This document shows positions 16,991 to 24,534 of a stretch of DNA of 50,821 nt, in pieces (position 1 is the stretch's first letter; the number at the start of each line of letters is the position of its first letter). Location of the stretch: assembly GCA_015067895.1 (NCBI GenBank), contig SVLP01000016.1, positions 1 through 50,821 on the forward strand, in the 5' to 3' direction. A model generated the notes under the pieces. That model had not been told where the DNA came from and did no database searches. It worked only from the letters and a program-made list of their open reading frames with translations. The position numbers and the translations under genes are program-made. The DNA is from Oscillospiraceae bacterium. Its GTDB lineage: Bacteria; Bacillota_A; Clostridia; Oscillospirales; Oscillospiraceae.

Positions 16991-17015
16991 CTACCATTTA
17001 AGGAGGTTAACATCT

Positions 17016-19139
17016 ATGATTACCCGCAAACAGTATCCCAACCATCGCGTTTATGAGATGGAGATCGGCGGCCGTCCCTTTACCGTCGAGACCGGCAAGG
17101 TCGCTGAGCTGGCCAATGCCGAGTGCATCTGCCGTTACGGCGACACCGTGGTGCTGGTCACCTGCACCTGCAACCCCATCCCCAAGGCCGGCATCGACTA
17201 CTTCCCTCTGACCATCGAGTTTGAGGAGCGTATGTACTCCGTGGGCCGCATCCCCGGCTCCTTCAACCGCCGCGAGGGCAAGCCCTCCGAGCGCGGCATT
17301 CTGAACAGCCGTATCATCGACCGTCCCATGCGTCCTCTGTTTGACGAGGAGCTGCGCAACGACACCGTCGTCACCTGCACCGTCCTGGCCAACGATTACG
17401 AGAACCCCGTGGAGATCGTCGCCTCTCTGGGTGCTTCCATCTCCATCGCTTCCTCCGACGTGCCCTGGAACGGCCCCGTGGCCACCACCAACGTGGCCTT
17501 CGTCGACGGTGAGTACGTCATCAACCCCTCTGCCGAGCAGCGCGAGGCCTCCAAGTGCTTCGTCTGCATCGCCTCCACCTTCGAGAAGGTGGTCATGATC
17601 GAGACCGAGGCCAACGAGGCTCCCGAGTCCATGGTCTACGAGTGCATCCGCATCGCCCACGAGACCAACATGGAGATCGTCAAGTTCATCAACGGCATCG
17701 TCGCCGAGATCGGCAAGCCCAAGTTCACCTTCGAGAAGGCCGCTGTCAACCACGACCTGCTGGATGACCTGTGCGAGTACGGCATGAACCAGATCGAGTA
17801 CGCTCTGGACACCGATGACAAGAACGTCCGCGAGGAGCGTCTGACCGCTGCCCGTCTGGACTTCGCCGACAAGTTCGCCGAGAAGTACGAGGACTTCGAG
17901 ACCCACATCGAGGTCTGCCTGTACAAGATGCAGAAGAAGGTCGTCAAGAAGTGGCTGCTGCAGGGCAAGCGCGTCGATGGCCGCGGCATGGACGAGATCC
18001 GTCCCCTGGATGCCGAGGTCGGTCTGCTGCCCAGAGTCCACGGTTCCGGCCTGTTCTCCCGTGGCCAGACCCAGGTTCTGTCCATCTGCACCCTGAACAC
18101 CCTGTCCGCTGCTCAGAAGCTGGATACCATCTATCCCGAGGAGAGCAAGCGTTATATCCACCACTACAACTTCCCCTCCTTCTCCACCGGTGAGGCCCGT
18201 GCCGCCCGCTCCACCTCCCGCCGCGAGATCGGCCACGGTGCTCTGGCTGAGAAGGCTCTGCTGCCCGTGATCCCCTCCATCGAGGAGTTCCCCTACGCCA
18301 TCCGCGTGGTCTCCGAGGTTCTGAGCTCCAACGGCTCCACCTCCCAGGGCTCCATCTGCGGCTCCACCCTGGCTCTGATGGACGCCGGTGTCCCCATCCG
18401 CCGTCCTGTCGCTGGTATCTCCTGCGGCCTGATCTCCGACCAGGAGACCGGTGAGTGGAGAACCTTCACCGACATCCAGGGCGTTGAGGACTTCCACGGC
18501 GAGATGGACTTCAAGGTCGCCGGTACCACCGAGGGCGTCACCGCCATCCAGATGGATCTGAAGAACAAGGGCCTGACCATGGAGATCATCGCCGACGCTC
18601 TGGAGCGCTGCCGCGTTGCCCGTCTGGAGATCCTGAACGAGGTCATGCTGCCCTGCATCGCCGAGCCCCGTCCCGAGGTTTCCGAGTATGCTCCCAAGAT
18701 GCTGTCCCTGAAGATCCCCGTGGAGAAGATCCGCGAGGTCATCGGCTCCGGCGGCAAGACCATCCAGAAGATCTGCGCCGAGACCGGTGCCAAGGTCGAC
18801 ATCGAGGACGATGGCTCCGTGTTCATCTCCGCCGTCGATTCCGCCGCTGCCTACGCCGCCAAGAAGATGGTGGACGACATCTGCTTCGTCCCCGAGGTGG
18901 GCAAGCTGTACTACGGCAAGGTCGTGCGCATCCTGCCCATCGGTGCCTTCGTTGAGATCGCCCCCGGCCACGACGGCATGGTGCACATCTCTAAGCTGGA
19001 GAACCGCCGCGTCGAGAAGGTCGAGGATGTCCTGAACCTGGGCGACATGACCTGGGTCAAGTTCATGGGCTTCGACGAGAAGGGCCGCGCCAACTTCAGC
19101 CGCCGCGATGCCCTGAAGGAAATGGCTGCCAACAAGTAA
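17016..19139 (+). CDS. pnp: Polyribonucleotide nucleotidyltransferase
   Basis: 707 aa, normal size. Trimeric phosphorolytic 3'-5' exoribonuclease. Two RNase PH-like domains (residues about 10-210 and 310-550) flank a helical linker; the second holds the active site region (FPSFSTGEARA, STSQGSICGSTLALMDAGVP, GVEDFHGEMDFKVAGT). KH (IREVIGSGGKTIQKI) and S1 (GKLYYGKVVRILPIGAFVEIAPGHDGMVHIS) domains follow. The ATG at 17016 has AGGAGG 9 nt upstream; upstream in-frame codons run through a repeat and are rejected. No promoter was found between the rpsO terminator and pnp, so some read-through may feed it. Confidence 0.97.
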   Translation: MITRKQYPNHRVYEMEIGGRPFTVETGKVAELANAECICRYGDTVVLVTCTCNPIPKAGIDYFPLTIEFEERMYSVGRIPGSFNRREGKPSERGILNSRIIDRPMRPLFDEELRNDTVVTCTVLANDYENPVEIVASLGASISIASSDVPWNGPVATTNVAFVDGEYVINPSAEQREASKCFVCIASTFEKVVMIETEANEAPESMVYECIRIAHETNMEIVKFINGIVAEIGKPKFTFEKAAVNHDLLDDLCEYGMNQIEYALDTDDKNVREERLTAARLDFADKFAEKYEDFETHIEVCLYKMQKKVVKKWLLQGKRVDGRGMDEIRPLDAEVGLLPRVHGSGLFSRGQTQVLSICTLNTLSAAQKLDTIYPEESKRYIHHYNFPSFSTGEARAARSTSRREIGHGALAEKALLPVIPSIEEFPYAIRVVSEVLSSNGSTSQGSICGSTLALMDAGVPIRRPVAGISCGLISDQETGEWRTFTDIQGVEDFHGEMDFKVAGTTEGVTAIQMDLKNKGLTMEIIADALERCRVARLEILNEVMLPCIAEPRPEVSEYAPKMLSLKIPVEKIREVIGSGGKTIQKICAETGAKVDIEDDGSVFISAVDSAAAYAAKKMVDDICFVPEVGKLYYGKVVRILPIGAFVEIAPGHDGMVHISKLENRRVEKVEDVLNLGDMTWVKFMGFDEKGRANFSRRDALKEMAANK

Positions 19140-19144
19140 TTTTG

Positions 19145-19175
19145 AAGTGCCCGTTCGTCCGAACGGGCACTTTTC
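19145..19175 (+). terminator. Terminator of pnp
   Basis: 13-bp perfect stem AAGTGCCCGTTCG/CGAACGGGCACTT with a 2-nt loop and a TTTTC tail, 5 bp after the stop. Confidence 0.85.
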
Positions 19176-19187
19176 TACATAGAATCC

Positions 19188-19262
19188 GTAGGGAACGGCC
19201 TATGTGCCGTTCCACGATTTCCACTGCACTTCCGGGGGAACGGCACACAGGCCGTTCCCTAC
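19188..19262. repeat. Paired class 1 palindromes after pnp
   Basis: GTAGGGAACGGCCTATGTGC form followed by the inverted unit ending GGCCGTTCCCTAC, 75 bp, close in sequence to the copy before ribF. It ends 20 bp before the ATG of the YdcF-like gene. Confidence 0.88.
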
Positions 19263-19281
19263 GATAAAAAGGGAGAATACT

Positions 19282-19923
19282 ATGGAAAACGTTCAAATCC
19301 TGTGGGACTTCATGCACATGGGTCAGCAGCCGGAAAAGGCCGATGTGATCGTGGGCTTCGGGTGTTATGACGAGGATATCCCGAAGCGGTGCGCGGAGCT
19401 GTATCATAAGGGTTACGCGCCGTACGTGTGCTTCTCCGGGGGACTGGGACGGAACACCGCGAAGCTCTGGAGCAAGTCCGAGGCGGAGCGCTTCGCCGCC
19501 ATCGCCATGGGTGAAGGTGTTCCCGAAAACCGCATCATTTTGGAGAAGAAATCCACAAACTCGGCGGAAAATCTGCTGTTCACCCCGAAGGTTCTGGCAG
19601 AAGCGGGGGTGAAGGCAGAGAAGATCATCGCCGTCCACAAGCCCTATATGGAGCGCAGACTCTGGGCCGCCATGCAGGTCTATTGGCCCGATGTTCAGGC
19701 TGTCTGCACCTCTCCCGAGGTAACTGTGGAAGAACACATCGCCCACGCGGAAAAAGTCGGCATGACCCGCAAGCGTGTCATCGAGACCATCGTAGGCGAC
19801 GTTCAGCGGATGGAGCTGTACGCGCAGAAGGGATATCAGGTGCCGGTGGAGATTCCACAGGAAGTCCGCGCCGCCTTCGATGTCCTGGTCGCTCAGGGCT
19901 ACACCGGCCAGCTGGCAAGATAA
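19282..19923 (+). CDS. YdcF-like (DUF218/SanA-type) protein
   Basis: 213 aa without a membrane segment. The ADVIVGFGCYDEDIPKRCAELYHKGYAPYVCFSGGLGRN stretch, SEAERFAAIAMGEGVPENRIILEKKSTNSAENLLF and KIIAVHKPYMERRLWAAM fit the DUF218 fold, a Rossmann-like domain found in E. coli YdcF and SanA. Its biochemical role is not settled. The start MENVQIL has GGGAG 7 nt upstream. It is alone, between two repeat elements, with no clear promoter seen; read-through from pnp past the terminator is possible. Confidence 0.85.
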   Translation: MENVQILWDFMHMGQQPEKADVIVGFGCYDEDIPKRCAELYHKGYAPYVCFSGGLGRNTAKLWSKSEAERFAAIAMGEGVPENRIILEKKSTNSAENLLFTPKVLAEAGVKAEKIIAVHKPYMERRLWAAMQVYWPDVQAVCTSPEVTVEEHIAHAEKVGMTRKRVIETIVGDVQRMELYAQKGYQVPVEIPQEVRAAFDVLVAQGYTGQLAR

Positions 19924-19927
19924 CCCC

Positions 19928-20154
19928 GTAGGGGAGGGTCACGACCCTCCCGACCACCTTCGATGTTTGCACAACCAAATCAGAAGAACCAGCTTCCGAC
20001 TACCATGTCATTGCGAGCCGCAAAGCGGCGTGGCAATCTCCTGGTACCGGCTTCAAGGTCGCACGTGGTTCCAGGAGATTGCCACGCCCTTACGGGCTCG
20101 CAATGACAAGGTAGTCAGTGAAACTGCTCGGCGGGGGTATGCCGCCCGCCCTAC
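19928..20154. repeat. Class 2 composite palindrome, copy A
   Basis: Outer left hairpin GTAGGGGAGGGTC/GACCCTCC, then an arm with CAGAAGAACC, core TGTCATTGCGAG (20006) to CTCGCAATGACA (20108), and outer right hairpin GGCGGGGGTATGCC...GCCCTAC. The core halves contain their own small stems (CCGCAAAGCGG, GCCCTTACGGGC). It fills the gap after the YdcF-like gene, starting 5 bp from its stop. Confidence 0.88.
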
Positions 20155-20162
20155 AGAATCAG

Positions 20163-20187
20163 AAAAATCGGGCCATTTGGCCCGATT
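20163..20187 (-). terminator. Terminator of the small membrane protein gene
   Basis: Minus-strand AATCGGGCCA/TGGCCCGATT stem with TTTTTC after it, directly next to the stop codon. Confidence 0.8.
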
Positions 20188-20188
20188 C

Positions 20189-20482
20189 TTAACGCTTCAT
20201 CAATTTATTGACCAGATGTGCCAGACCGATGCCAGCGGCACAAATTGCGGCATAGCCTGCCAGTACAGCCGCGAAGAAGGCACGCAGATCCAGCCAGCCT
20301 CCGGTGTCGCCAAAGAGTCCGGCCACGGCGAAGGCCAGCACCCCCGCGACCCAAATCCAGGGCAGGTGCCGCAGGAAGCGCAGATGCTTCAACTGAAGCA
20401 GAAGGAACTGGACGACGAACAAGACAAGGAAAGACGCGATCGCAAGAAGGGGAAGTGTGTAATCGGTTCCGTTTATCATCAT
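20189..20482 (-). CDS. Small three-helix membrane protein, unknown
   Basis: 97 aa, not recognised. Three hydrophobic segments: LPLLAIASFLVLFVVQFLLL, then WIWVAGVLAFAVAGLFG, then AFFAAVLAGYAAICAAGIGL, with a basic stretch (KHLRFLRHL) between the first two and a basic tail (NKLMKR). The first of two adjacent ATGs is used because AGGAGG is 8 nt ahead. It has its own promoter and terminator, so it is expressed as a single gene. Size and layout resemble small integral membrane proteins of unknown function; nothing points to a partner. Confidence 0.75.
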   Translation of the reverse strand: MMINGTDYTLPLLAIASFLVLFVVQFLLLQLKHLRFLRHLPWIWVAGVLAFAVAGLFGDTGGWLDLRAFFAAVLAGYAAICAAGIGLAHLVNKLMKR

Positions 20483-20504
20483 GTCGAGCACCTCCTTTTT
20501 CTCT

Positions 20505-20533
20505 ATCATACCGAAAAATGCCCCTGAACACAA
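20505..20533 (-). promoter_or_regulatory. Promoter of the small membrane protein, inside the cyuA terminator
   Basis: -35 TTGTGT (20528-20533) and -10 TATGAT (20505-20510), 17 bp apart on the minus strand. The -35 lies in the loop of the cyuA terminator hairpin. Confidence 0.6.
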
Positions 20534-20548
20534 GGTTTCGGGGGCATT
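20513..20548 (-). terminator. Terminator of cyuA
   Basis: Minus-strand AATGCCCCCGAA with TTCAGGGGCATT (12 bp, one wobble), 8-nt loop, then TTTTTCGG. It lies 12 bp after the cyuA stop. Confidence 0.85.
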
Positions 20549-20560
20549 CTTAAGAATTAT

Positions 20561-21841
20561 TCAGTTATTGGGATCCGAGATCATGATATCGATGATCTCC
20601 TTGTCTGTCTGGGCCATGCCGATCTTGGCGAGCCGGCCCACGTTGCGGATGGTGTTCTCCACGCCCTTGGTGACGATGCCGTCGCCGCCGTAGAACTGGC
20701 TTCCGTGCTTGTACATCTCCATGCCCAGCAGTCCCGCCTCCACGGCGGAGGCGATCTTGGCAGCGCAGCTGGATTTCGCGCCGTCGCAGATGATGCCGGA
20801 GTCGATGGCCAGGGCGTTGACGATGGTGTGGGCGATCTCCTTATGTTTGCCGCCGTAGAGATACGTAATGCCCGCGCCCGCGCCGACGCCCGCGCTGATG
20901 GCACCGCAGTAGGCGGAAAGGCGGCCGATGCCGGTTTTCAGATGGGTGGTGATGAGGTTGGAGACGGTCAGGGCACGGAGCTTCATTTCATCGGAAACGC
21001 CCAGCTCCTCGGCGTAGATGAGAACGGGGACGGAGCAGGTGATGCCCTGGTTGCCGGAGCCGGAGTTGATGACCACGGGCAGGGAGCAGCCGTTCATTCT
21101 GGCATCGGAGGCCGCTGCCGCCCAGGCCTTGGCCCGGACGTGGACGTCGTTGCCGTAGCTGCGCAGAAGCACCTGACCGATCCGGGCACCGTAATTGCCC
21201 GTCAGACCCTCCTTCGCAATGGCGAGGTTGTACTCCATCTGCCGCTGAAGGGTGGGGCGCACATCCTCCACATCCACGCAGTCGGCAAACTCCACGATGC
21301 TGGCGATGTTCAGCAGGCTGCGGTCGGTGGCGTAGTTCTGGCCCGCCTCGGTGTAGGGGACATCCCGGAGAATTTTGCCATCCTTTTCGATGCGGATGAT
21401 GTTGGTGTGGTAGCCCGCGATGCGGCAGCGGGCGGAATGTCCGGCGGCGTGGAGCCGGAGGTCGATGTCGAAGATGTAGCCGGAGTCGGACTCCCGGATG
21501 GGGAAGTCGGCGGAGCTTAAGTAGGCGGCGATCCGGGCGTGATCGGCTGCGGTGGCGTTGGAGATGACCTGCAGCTCCGCGTCCGGGTCACCGGCGATGA
21601 TGCCGGCAGCAGCCGCGGCGGCCAGACCCCGCAGCCCGCCGGTGTTGGGCACCACCACGCTCTTTACATTTTTAATAATGTTGCCGCTGACCACGATCTC
21701 CACGGTCTCGGGCACCGCGCCCAGCTCCCGGGCGGCCACAGCGGCGGCATAGGCCACGGCGATGGGCTCGGTACAGCCCATGGCGGGCAGCAGCTCTTCT
21801 TTTAAGATGGAAACATAGGCATTGTATAAGGTCTTGTCCAT
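20561..21841 (-). CDS. cyuA: L-cysteine desulfidase (CyuA/YhaM family)
   Basis: 426 aa. This family uses an oxygen-sensitive Fe-S cluster to split L-cysteine into pyruvate, ammonia and sulfide, without PLP. Candidate cluster cysteines are in PAMGCTEPIAVAYA (near residue 22), NQGITCSVPV, LSAYCGAISAG and IICDGAKSSCAAK. The NTGGLRGLAAAAAAG and YGGDGIVTKGVENTIRNVG segments are typical. Start MDKTLYNAYV has AGAGAGG upstream; the longer frame would read through a repeat. An older name is serine dehydratase alpha-like or UPF0597, so the substrate is inferred from family. Confidence 0.88.
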   Translation of the reverse strand: MDKTLYNAYVSILKEELLPAMGCTEPIAVAYAAAVAARELGAVPETVEIVVSGNIIKNVKSVVVPNTGGLRGLAAAAAAGIIAGDPDAELQVISNATAADHARIAAYLSSADFPIRESDSGYIFDIDLRLHAAGHSARCRIAGYHTNIIRIEKDGKILRDVPYTEAGQNYATDRSLLNIASIVEFADCVDVEDVRPTLQRQMEYNLAIAKEGLTGNYGARIGQVLLRSYGNDVHVRAKAWAAAASDARMNGCSLPVVINSGSGNQGITCSVPVLIYAEELGVSDEMKLRALTVSNLITTHLKTGIGRLSAYCGAISAGVGAGAGITYLYGGKHKEIAHTIVNALAIDSGIICDGAKSSCAAKIASAVEAGLLGMEMYKHGSQFYGGDGIVTKGVENTIRNVGRLAKIGMAQTDKEIIDIMISDPNN

Positions 21842-21865
21842 GTGGGATACCTCTCTATATTTATT

Positions 21866-21918
21866 GTAGGGAACGACCTGCGTGTCGTTCCCGGAACGGC
21901 ACATAGGCCGTTCCCTAC
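21866..21918. repeat. Paired class 1 palindromes in the cyuA leader
   Basis: GTAGGGAACGACCTG...CGTTCCC followed by GGAACGGC...GCCGTTCCCTAC, 53 bp. The first unit has the stem change ACGAC/GTCGT where others have ACGGC/GCCGT, so both arms changed together. It lies between the cyuA promoter and its ATG, hence transcribed. Confidence 0.85.
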
Positions 21919-21937
21919 TGATTCTGCTGTTTCTACA

Positions 21938-21966
21938 ATTATCAACTGTCCACTGTCAATTGTCAA
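21938..21966 (-). promoter_or_regulatory. Promoter of cyuA within an iterated-word sequence
   Basis: -35 TTGACA (21961-21966), 17-bp spacer, -10 GATAAT (21938-21943), minus strand. The region is made of words TTGACAATTGACAGT, GGACAGTTGATAATTG, a class 4 repeat, so the repeat itself supplies the hexamers. Confidence 0.65.
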
Positions 21967-21968
21967 TT

Positions 21969-21998
21969 AAAAAATCCCGTCTTTCGACGGGATTTTTT
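21969..21998 (-). terminator. Terminator of asd
   Basis: AAAAAATCCCGTC/GACGGGATTTTTT with a TTTC loop, 13-bp stem, ending 3 bp from the asd stop. Symmetric, so it could work both ways. Confidence 0.88.
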
Positions 21999-22001
21999 GA
22001 A

Positions 22002-23003
22002 TCACTTGGTCAGCAGCTCTGCGATCTGGATGCAGTTGGTGGCGGCACCCTTGCGAACCTGGTCGCCGCAGCACCACAGGCACAGACCGTTGGGATCGGT
22101 CAGGTCGGGACGGATACGGCCAACGTAGACGATATCCTGGCCGCTGGTGTCCAGGGGCATGGGATACTGCTTGGCGTTCAGGTCGTCCACCAGCTTGACG
22201 CCGGGAGCCTTGCTGAGGCACTCACGGGCGGCCTCCACGGAGACGGGCTTGTCGAAGTGGAGCTGGACGGAGATGGAGTGGCTGCGCATGACGGGGACGC
22301 GGACGCAGGTGCAGGAGACATTCAGCTCGGGCAGGTGCATGATCTTGCGGCCCTCGAAGTGGAGCTTCATCTCCTCAGAAGTGTAGCCGTCGACCTGCTC
22401 GCCGCCGATCTGGGGGATCAGGTTGTAGGCGATCTGGTAGGCGAAGGTCTTGACCTCGGCGGGCTTACCGGCCAGCAGGTCGGCGATCTGGTTCTGAAGC
22501 TCTGCCATACCGGCAACACCGGCACCGGAGACGGCCTGGTAGGTGGAGGCGACCATGCTCTTGATGGGAGCAATGGAATTCAGGGCATTGACGGCGGTGC
22601 AGGTGATGATGGTGGAGCAGTTGGGGTTACTGATGATGCCCTTGTTCCACTTCACGTCCTCGGGGTTGATCTCGGGCACCACCAGGGGCACGTTGGGATC
22701 CAGACGGAAGGCGGAGGAGTTGTCGACGAAGACGGCACCGGCCTTGACGATGGCGGGAGCGAAACGCTCGGCAATGTCGTTTTCGGCGGCACCCAGGACG
22801 ATGTCGATGCCCTCAAAAGCCTCGTCGCAGGCCAGCTGAATGGTCACATCCTCGCCCTTGAACTTGATGGTCTTACCGGCGGAGCGGGCGGAAGCCAGGG
22901 GAACCAGCTTGCCCACGGGGAAGTCGCGCTCCTCCAGGATCCGCATCATTTCCTGGCCCACAGCACCGGTGGCGCCCAGAATGGCAACAGTGTACAGTTT
23001 CAT
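22002..23003 (-). CDS. asd: Aspartate-semialdehyde dehydrogenase
   Basis: 333 aa. Reduces aspartyl phosphate to the semialdehyde, the branch point to Lys, Thr and Met. N-terminal NADP site VAILGATGAVGQEM (residues 6-19), catalytic Cys129 in SNPNCSTI, and the substrate-binding VPVMRSHSISVQLHF with its His. The second ATG of ATGAAAATG is used because GGAGGT is 7 nt from it and only 1 nt from the first. Third gene of hom-lysC-asd, but 193 bp from lysC with a MITE-like element in between. Confidence 0.96.
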   Translation of the reverse strand: MKLYTVAILGATGAVGQEMMRILEERDFPVGKLVPLASARSAGKTIKFKGEDVTIQLACDEAFEGIDIVLGAAENDIAERFAPAIVKAGAVFVDNSSAFRLDPNVPLVVPEINPEDVKWNKGIISNPNCSTIITCTAVNALNSIAPIKSMVASTYQAVSGAGVAGMAELQNQIADLLAGKPAEVKTFAYQIAYNLIPQIGGEQVDGYTSEEMKLHFEGRKIMHLPELNVSCTCVRVPVMRSHSISVQLHFDKPVSVEAARECLSKAPGVKLVDDLNAKQYPMPLDTSGQDIVYVGRIRPDLTDPNGLCLWCCGDQVRKGAATNCIQIAELLTK

Positions 23004-23030
23004 TTTCATTACCTCCAAAGAATTAGATCA

Positions 23031-23189
23031 AAGCCTTCCCCTTTGGGGAAGGTGCCCCAACGCGCATAGCGCGGCAGGGGCGGATGAGGTTGGTACGCAG
23101 TACGGTTTCGCCGAAATGCATCAGAAAACGCAGACGGCTGCCGCACCTCACCCGGCCCTTCGGGCCACCCTCCCCAAAGGGGAGGGCTT
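23031..23189. repeat. MITE-like element with AAGCC-TCCCCTTTGGGG ends (class 3)
   Basis: 159 bp. Left end AAGCCTTCCCCTTTGGGGAA and right end, read inward on the other strand, AAGCCCTCCCCTTTGGGGAG are near-identical terminal inverted repeats, each also self-complementary. Inside are GCGCATAGCGC and GGCCCTTCGGGCC hairpins. No ORF. It lies in the transcribed gap between lysC and asd. Confidence 0.85.
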
Positions 23190-23196
23190 GTGTTGT

Positions 23197-24513
23197 TTAT
23201 TTTGCGAACTTATCGTAGAGCACCTGGATGGCGCGCTTGAAGTCCCGGTTCTCCACGCCGAAGATGATGTTCAGCTCGTCGGGGGATTGGGTGATGAAGC
23301 GGATGTTGATGCCCGCCTTTCCCAGGGCACCGAAGAGCTTGCCGGAGATGCCGGGGGTGTTGGCCATGTGGCGGCCGACGGCGGTGACCACAGCCAGCTC
23401 GTCGATGACGGTCAGGGTGTCGGGCTGGATCTCCTGCTGCACCTCTGCCAGGATGGTGTAGAGGACGGGCTCGATGTCATCGGTCTCCACCACCACGGAG
23501 ACATTGTCGATGCCGTTGGGAACATAGACGACGGAGACGTTGTGCCGCTCATAGATGGAGAGGATCCGGCGCAGCAGGCCGACCTCGTTCGACAAACCCC
23601 GCTTGCTCAGATGTACGATGGAGAAGTCCTTCTTGCCGGAGATGCCGGTGATGAAGCGATCCGCCACGTTGCCCTTCTCAAAGTCCTCCTGGATCAGGGT
23701 GCCGGGATGGTCAGGGGCGTTGGTGTTGCGGATGTTGACGGGGATGCCCTTTTCCCGGACGGGGAAGATGGTGCCCTCGTGGAGCACCTGGGCGCCGGAG
23801 TAGCTCAGCTCCCGGAGCTCGTCATAGGTGACCTGGGGGATGGTCATGGGATCGTCCACGATCCGGGGGTCGGCCATCAGGATGCCGGACACGTCCGTCC
23901 AGTTTTCATAGACATCGGCATCCAGAGCCGCTGCGGCGTAGGCACCGGTGATGTCACTGCCGCCCCGGGAGAAGGTCTTGATGTGACCGCCGGGCATGGC
24001 GCCGTAGAAGCCGGGGGTGACGACACCCTGACCGGCTGCGGCGTCCCGGAAGGCCTCGTAGCTGTCAAGCTGGTTGACGGAGCCGTCCATGTTGAACTTG
24101 ACCCAGTCGGCGGCATCCACGAAGTTGTAGCCGAGGTACGCGGCCATCAGCTTGGCGGAGAAGTATTCGCCCCGGCTGACCAGCTCATCCTGGGTGACGC
24201 GCTTCTTGTCCAGACGCTTCTTCAGAGCCTCGAACTCGCTCTCCAAGTCCAGGTTCAGCTGCAGCGCATCCCGGATCTCCAGATAGCGGGAGGTAATCAT
24301 GTTGAAAATGGGGGTGCAGTCCACACCGTACTGGGTGTGGGCGTGGCACAGGTAGAGAAGATCCGTCAGCTTGTGATCCTCCTTGAACCGCTTGCCGGCG
24401 GCGGAGACGACGACGACCTTGCGGCTGGGATCCGCCATGATGATGTCGCGGACTTTACGGTACTGACCGGCGTCTGCCATGGAGGAGCCGCCGAATTTGG
24501 TTACTTTGAGCAT
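23197..24513 (-). CDS. lysC: Aspartate kinase
   Basis: 438 aa. Phosphorylates aspartate, the first step of the pathway. Kinase domain: KFGGSSMADAGQYRKV (residues 5-20), ELVSRGEYFSAKLMAAYL, and TFSRGGSDITGAYAA. Two C-terminal ACT domains follow (IVHLSKRGLSNEVGLLRRIL and VVTAVGRHMANTPGISGKLFGALGKAGINIRFI), the usual site of feedback control by Lys or Thr. Monofunctional; 21 bp after hom with AAAGGAAG as ribosome site. Confidence 0.95.
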   Translation of the reverse strand: MLKVTKFGGSSMADAGQYRKVRDIIMADPSRKVVVVSAAGKRFKEDHKLTDLLYLCHAHTQYGVDCTPIFNMITSRYLEIRDALQLNLDLESEFEALKKRLDKKRVTQDELVSRGEYFSAKLMAAYLGYNFVDAADWVKFNMDGSVNQLDSYEAFRDAAAGQGVVTPGFYGAMPGGHIKTFSRGGSDITGAYAAAALDADVYENWTDVSGILMADPRIVDDPMTIPQVTYDELRELSYSGAQVLHEGTIFPVREKGIPVNIRNTNAPDHPGTLIQEDFEKGNVADRFITGISGKKDFSIVHLSKRGLSNEVGLLRRILSIYERHNVSVVYVPNGIDNVSVVVETDDIEPVLYTILAEVQQEIQPDTLTVIDELAVVTAVGRHMANTPGISGKLFGALGKAGINIRFITQSPDELNIIFGVENRDFKRAIQVLYDKFAK

Positions 24514-24534
24514 GGAAAAACTTCCTTTCTGGGA

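Noticed and set aside
17007..18986. A 659-codon antisense frame over pnp
   Set aside because: Same composition artefact; PNPase motifs on the other strand are complete.
20218..20553. A basic 111-codon plus-strand frame opposite the small membrane protein
   Set aside because: It crosses two terminators and the promoter of the minus-strand gene and has no recognisable domain.
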